Assembly: GCA_027040585.1 (NCBI GenBank)
Contig: JALULU010000279.1
Coordinates: 1 to 24,177, forward strand
From: Acidobacteriota bacterium
GTDB lineage: Bacteria; Acidobacteriota; JAAYUB01; JAMOQF01
DNA length: 24,177 bases
Direction: 5' to 3'
This document shows, piece by piece, positions 21,285 through 24,177 of the stretch; position 1 is the stretch's first letter; every line of letters begins with the position of its first letter. The position numbers and the translations under genes are program-made. The notes beneath the pieces were generated by a model. The model did not search any database and had not been told where the DNA came from. It saw only the letters and a list, made by a program, of their open reading frames with translations.

Positions 21285-21821
21285 CTATAGTTTCAATTTT
21301 GCCAGATATGGCAAATTTCTATATTTATCCATATAGTCCATTCCATATCCAACTATATAGTTGTCATCTTCGTCAGTAAAACAAACATAATCTGGGTGAA
21401 AGTCAACCTTTCTCAAAAATGGCTTGTCAATAAGCGTTCCAACTTTTATGTTTTTAACTCCTTTCATCCTCAAATTTCCAACAACATGGTCAACGATAAC
21501 ACCTGTATCTGTAACTCCAACAAGTAATACAACATTTTTACCTTCCAAATCAAAGGAAGGATAAATTGTTGTTTCCCTTACAACCCTTATTTTACTTTCA
21601 TTTAACATTGCCTCCTGGTAATAAAGGTTCATGAAATAGCAGTAAAGATTTTTATCCACACCAAACTTACGTATAAAATCCGACATAAAGACAAAAGCAC
21701 TTCTTAAAATACCTATTAGATAGAGGTTATCTTCTGGAAAATCTTTTTCAACCTCCTTCACCATATTTATTATTCTTTCCTCAATTTCTTCTTTTGTTTT
21801 CCATAAAATTAAATTACCCAT
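21285..21821 (-). CDS. hpt: Hypoxanthine/guanine phosphoribosyltransferase-like protein, divergent active site
   Basis: The 178-residue length, the LIGILRSAFVFMSDFIRKF segment and the C-terminal PDYVCF ... IVGYGMDY ... KYRNLPYL place this in the Hpt/HGPRT family, which salvages hypoxanthine or guanine with PRPP. Several catalytic signatures are changed. The usual VEDIIDTG of the PRPP loop reads LVGVTDTG (about residues 99-106), losing the Glu-Asp pair but keeping the base Asp of DTG. The usual LKGA reads LRSA. The SSYG flexible-loop motif is missing from the region after CYFMNLYYQEAM. It overlaps tilS by 8 nt, has GGAGAGG upstream, and precedes ftsH, the classic hpt position. Activity cannot be assumed; a regulatory or altered-substrate role is possible. 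Confidence 0.82.
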   Translation of the reverse strand: MGNLILWKTKEEIEERIINMVKEVEKDFPEDNLYLIGILRSAFVFMSDFIRKFGVDKNLYCYFMNLYYQEAMLNESKIRVVRETTIYPSFDLEGKNVVLLVGVTDTGVIVDHVVGNLRMKGVKNIKVGTLIDKPFLRKVDFHPDYVCFTDEDDNYIVGYGMDYMDKYRNLPYLAKLKL

Positions 21822-23190
21822 TTTTTATCCTCTCCATACAAAAAAAACTACGATACATATTTTTACCAAATATCTCAAATTTATAATTAAGATCTGGTAT
21901 CCAGATTATTTCATTTTTATAATTACATACGATAATAATTCTATCTCTTTTTGTAAACCCAATTTTTTTCTCAATAAGAAACTTTTTCAACTTTTTCTTC
22001 CCAAACTTAAATCTTAAAATATCACCTCTTTCTCTTATTCTAAATATAATTTTATCAGATAAACTAACAGGATAGAAATAACAATTTTTATTTTTGTTAA
22101 TTTTACTTCTATCAACAATAGATATTTTAAATTTTTCCCCTAAAAATTCTATTTCACATGATGATTTTACTACCACTTTATGTTCACTACCAGATTTATT
22201 TTCATAAGATCCTTTAATGACCTTCACACTTTTAAATTCCTTTACAAAATAAATATTGCTTCCCCCTGCCTTTTTTAACTTTCCACTATTTCCATTTTCT
22301 ATAAACTCTATCAATTCCACATAGTTTTTATAATAAATGCTCTTAAAATTTCCCTGAAGGAAAAAAACAACTTCCCTTAAAACCATAAACTTTTCAAAAA
22401 TATCCAATTTGCTAAATTTTTCGACATTCAACAAAACCTCTTTATCATTTATTTTTGCAATACTTCTAAATATCTTCTCAGAATATTTCCTGTTAAATTC
22501 ATCCTCAATTCTTAAAACATCTATTAGATGAGACACTTTATCTTTAAAATTTGAATCTATATTCTCTTTTATAAAAGGTATTAACAAATTTCTCAACTTA
22601 TTCCTCAAAAAACTATTTTCAAAATTTGTTTCATCCAATGCATATTCAATCCTATTTTCCTTTAAAAATTTCAATATTTCATCTTTGTAAAAATTAAGTA
22701 TTGGTCTAATTATTGTACCATTCCAACCGACAAAACTCATTTCAACAAGACCATGAATCCCTGTCCCCCTTAAAATCCTCATAAAAAAATTTTCTATCAG
22801 GTCATCTGCAGTATGTCCGAGAGCAATTTTAGTAAATCCCATTTTCTCTATATATCTTCTAAAAATTTTTATACGTTCATTCCTAAAAAAATTCTCAAGG
22901 TTTTCGCTGTTTTCTACAGGGTAAATATTTTCTAAAAAAAAATCAAAACCCAATGTCCTTGATAAATCTTTAACCAACAATTCATCCCTTTTCGAAGATT
23001 CTCTATAATTGTGGTTTACATGTAAAATTGCAATTTTTTTAAAGGCATTCTTTTCCTCTTTTAAAAAATTATAAAAAAGATAGGTTAAAAAAAGTGAATC
23101 AGGACCTCCTGAACAAGCTATAAGAACGGAATCATCAGGAGAAACAAGACAATAATTTTTTAAATTGTGGATAAATTTCTTAAGATACAT
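21814..23190 (-). CDS. tilS: tRNA(Ile)-lysidine synthetase
   Basis: TilS converts C34 of the CAU anticodon of a minor tRNA-Ile to lysidine, switching it from Met to Ile decoding; it is normally essential. From the ATG at 23190 the protein is 458 residues. It has the PP-loop CSGGPDS (about residues 26-32), LHVNHNYRE, GHTADDLIENFFMRILRGTGIHGL and a C-terminal substrate-binding domain with RERGDILRFKFGKKKLKKFL. The open frame continues upstream through a tRNA gene, but the residues there are just translated tRNA. The ATG lies 7 nt from the tRNA 3' end with no ribosome-binding site. It overlaps hpt by 8 nt. Confidence 0.94.
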   Translation of the reverse strand: MYLKKFIHNLKNYCLVSPDDSVLIACSGGPDSLFLTYLFYNFLKEEKNAFKKIAILHVNHNYRESSKRDELLVKDLSRTLGFDFFLENIYPVENSENLENFFRNERIKIFRRYIEKMGFTKIALGHTADDLIENFFMRILRGTGIHGLVEMSFVGWNGTIIRPILNFYKDEILKFLKENRIEYALDETNFENSFLRNKLRNLLIPFIKENIDSNFKDKVSHLIDVLRIEDEFNRKYSEKIFRSIAKINDKEVLLNVEKFSKLDIFEKFMVLREVVFFLQGNFKSIYYKNYVELIEFIENGNSGKLKKAGGSNIYFVKEFKSVKVIKGSYENKSGSEHKVVVKSSCEIEFLGEKFKISIVDRSKINKNKNCYFYPVSLSDKIIFRIRERGDILRFKFGKKKLKKFLIEKKIGFTKRDRIIIVCNYKNEIIWIPDLNYKFEIFGKNMYRSFFCMERIKNG

Positions 23191-23197
23191 AATTTTC

Positions 23198-23273
23198 TGG
23201 TAGCGGCGCAGGGACTCGAACCCCGGACCAAGCGAATATGAGTCGCTGGCTCTACCACCTGAGCTACGCCGCC
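23198..23273 (-). tRNA. tRNA with anticodon CAU (probably elongator Met; Ile2 not excluded)
   Basis: The 76-nt cloverleaf is complete. Acceptor GGCGGCG pairs with CGCCGCT (G1-U72 wobble), D stem GCTC/GAGC, anticodon stem AGCGA/TCGCT with loop CTCATAT, variable loop TGGTC, T arm CGGGG TTCGAGT CCCTG, then discriminator A and an encoded CCA. It lacks the GGG/CCC anticodon stem of initiator tRNA. The acceptor end, with its G-U first pair, resembles elongator Met of several bacteria. The anticodon arm and TGGTC loop resemble Ile2. It lies immediately upstream of tilS, behind a strong promoter. Confidence 0.95.
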
Positions 23274-23293
23274 ACCCTCTTTCAAAGTCAAAA

Positions 23294-23322
23294 AATATAT
23301 AAAAATTGCCCCTTTTTGTCAA
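23294..23322 (-). promoter_or_regulatory. Sigma70-type promoter for the tRNA-tilS operon
   Basis: The minus strand has a perfect TTGACA (23322-23317), a 17-nt spacer and TATATT (23299-23294). The predicted start near 23287 gives a leader of about 14 nt before the tRNA. No other strong promoter was recognised between here and the protease gene, so this promoter probably drives the whole tRNA-tilS-hpt-ftsH-folP-cdaA-cdaR-glmM series. Confidence 0.82.
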
Positions 23323-23366
23323 GAGAAAAAGTCAATGGGTCTTTTTAAAATATTTAAAATCCTATA

Positions 23367-23399
23367 AGGATATATACTCTCTATTTCAGTAAATATCCT
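23367..23399. repeat. Near-perfect 12-bp inverted repeat upstream of the tRNA-tilS promoter
   Basis: AGGATATATACT (23367-23378) and AGTAAATATCCT (23388-23399) are inverted copies matching at 11 of 12 positions, with a 9-bp centre. A further ATCCTAT lies next to it at 23360-23366. The arms end about 45 bp upstream of the -35 box. The rest of the 200-bp gap (23274-23473) is AT-rich without an obvious gene. The element could be a regulator binding site or the 3' hairpin of the upstream transcript; no T-tract follows on the minus strand. Confidence 0.55.
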
Positions 23400-23473
23400 A
23401 TCAATTAAAATTATATGGCTTTATATTCCTTAATATAATATTATACACCTTTTAATCACTCACATAACACGAA

Positions 23474-23608
23474 TTAAAAAAAAGGTACTTTCCTTATATT
23501 TATCCTTGAAACTACTTCTATAAAAAAAGATACCCAAAAAAATAAAAACAGCAATAAAACCCCACCTATTTTAAAATAGTTATCATAGGGAGTTTTTATT
23601 TCACTCAT
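23474..23608 (-). CDS. Small single-pass membrane protein (44 residues), hypothetical
   Basis: An ATG at 23608 opens a 44-codon frame starting MSEIKTPYDNYFKIGG, with one strongly hydrophobic segment (about residues 15-33) and a short basic tail RINIRKVPFF. GGAG lies 9 nt before the ATG inside the RDD gene. The frame overlaps the end of that gene by 8 nt (ATGAGTGA), as in translationally coupled pairs. I do not recognise the family. It could assist or regulate the RDD protein. The ribosome-binding site and overlap support a real gene, but its small size leaves doubt. Confidence 0.55.
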   Translation of the reverse strand: MSEIKTPYDNYFKIGGVLLLFLFFWVSFFIEVVSRINIRKVPFF

Positions 23609-24177
23609 TGAAAAAATCTCCATAAAGCCTCTTTAACTTTCTTTCCTCAACCAAAATTGTTGAAAAAACTTTGTCCTCAATACCCTGTGAGTATTTCGTG
23701 AATATTATTGTAAAAAATGAAAGTGGAATTAAAAGCAACCCTAAAATAAATCTTAAAAACATATCAAGCTTTTTAGGTAAAGACAAACTCAAATAAGATA
23801 CTCTTATACCTAATAATTTTTTTCCATAACTACTCTTTTTAACTATTATTAAATAAATATCAAATGCTACAAAAAGTAAAAAAATAAAAAATGTTAAAAT
23901 CCCGGTATATTTAAAAAGACTAAAAGCGCTCGTTCCATAGGAAATATATCCACTGTAATACCAGAAAGTATGAGGAAATGAAAAAACATCATATCCATAA
24001 TGTCTGTTTTCAATGATATAAAAATACCTCAAGACTTTTTCCAGAAAGTAGGTCATAAATCTATATGTAGCTATAGGGAAAAATATGAAAAAAAAATCAA
24101 GCAGGAAAGAAAAAAATCTCCTTATTTTACCAGCAACAATATACTTTCTAAAATCAAATCCACAATCAGGACATATG
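23601..24177 (-). CDS. RDD-family membrane protein (5' end beyond window)
   Basis: The frame is open to the window edge; the ATG at 24056 is internal because conserved residues precede it. The visible 191 residues begin ICPDCGFDF, a CxxC half of a likely zinc ribbon. Next comes AGKIRRFFSFLLDFFF, matching the Arg and first Asp that name the RDD family. Helix two has the second Asp (VAFDIYLIIVKK) followed by SSYGKKLLGIRV, a hallmark. The C-terminus has the third helix and QGIEDKVFSTILV, equivalent to the usual QGxHDKxAGTxVV. RDD proteins have been linked to transport in a few cases, but function here is unknown. The stop overlaps the 44-residue gene. Confidence 0.87.
   Translation of the reverse strand, partial: ICPDCGFDFRKYIVAGKIRRFFSFLLDFFFIFFPIATYRFMTYFLEKVLRYFYIIENRHYGYDVFSFPHTFWYYSGYISYGTSAFSLFKYTGILTFFIFLLFVAFDIYLIIVKKSSYGKKLLGIRVSYLSLSLPKKLDMFLRFILGLLLIPLSFFTIIFTKYSQGIEDKVFSTILVEERKLKRLYGDFFNE

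Noticed and set aside
21285..21821. Hpt-like gene as a pseudogene
   Set aside because: The frame is full length, has a good ribosome-binding site and overlaps tilS in the normal way. Only specific motif residues are changed, which is divergence and not decay.
23198..23273. Initiator tRNA-fMet
   Set aside because: The anticodon stem is AGCGA/TCGCT and lacks the three G-C pairs of initiators.
23191..23322. N-terminal extension of the tilS reading frame to position 23322
   Set aside because: The extension translates the tRNA gene and its promoter. TilS family similarity begins only after the ATG at 23190.
1..24177. CRISPR array, insertion sequence, prophage, toxin-antitoxin or defence genes
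   Set aside because: No spaced direct repeats, transposase, integrase or known defence motifs were seen. The content is housekeeping and envelope genes.

Overview
The window is AT-rich bacterial chromosome in which every gene supported by the sequence lies on the minus strand. Read in the direction of transcription (high to low coordinates) it has three blocks. The organism is a bacterium: the ribosomal proteins, EF-G, FtsH, TilS and Shine-Dalgarno sequences are all bacterial. The phylum is not decided. Low GC, the order tilS-hpt-ftsH-folP-cdaA-cdaR-glmM and a very large secreted protease with repeated beta domains would fit a deep-branching or acidobacterial/deltaproteobacterial-like lineage better than a classical Firmicute, but this is inference only.

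Block 1 (24177 to about 23280): the 3' part of an RDD-family membrane protein with a CxxC zinc-ribbon-like start, an overlapping 44-residue single-pass membrane micro-gene, and about 200 bp of non-coding DNA. That stretch holds a near-perfect 12-bp inverted repeat and a strong sigma70-type promoter.

Block 2 (23273 to 9403): a tRNA with anticodon CAU, then tilS, an hpt-like gene, ftsH, folP, cdaA, cdaR, glmM, a 1649-residue secreted subtilase, a YdcF/DUF218 protein and a four-helix membrane protein. From tilS to glmM the genes overlap or nearly touch, so they look like one operon. It joins tRNA modification, membrane-protein quality control, folate synthesis, c-di-AMP synthesis and amino-sugar supply for the cell wall. 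The protease follows glmM by 39 nt. A perfect GGGGGG/CCCCCC hairpin plus T-tract then ends exactly at the ydcF start codon.

Block 3 (9392 to 1): the str and S10/spc ribosomal clusters, rpsL-rpsG-fusA-rpsJ-rplC-rplD-rplW-rplB-rpsS-rplV-rpsC-rplP-rpmC-rpsQ-rplN-rplX-rplE (rplE cut by the window). A consensus promoter precedes rpsL, an intrinsic terminator-like hairpin sits just before the fusA ribosome-binding site, and a second promoter with a structured leader precedes rpsJ. The tuf gene usually found between fusA and rpsJ is absent.

Most genes are ordinary housekeeping genes. The points that stand out are an Hpt-family protein that has lost several catalytic signature residues, a CAU tRNA ending 7 nt before a tilS gene that lacks a ribosome-binding site, the attenuator-like elements before fusA and rpsJ, the terminator abutting ydcF, and the modular protease. 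I saw no CRISPR array, insertion sequence, prophage or clearly new defence system.
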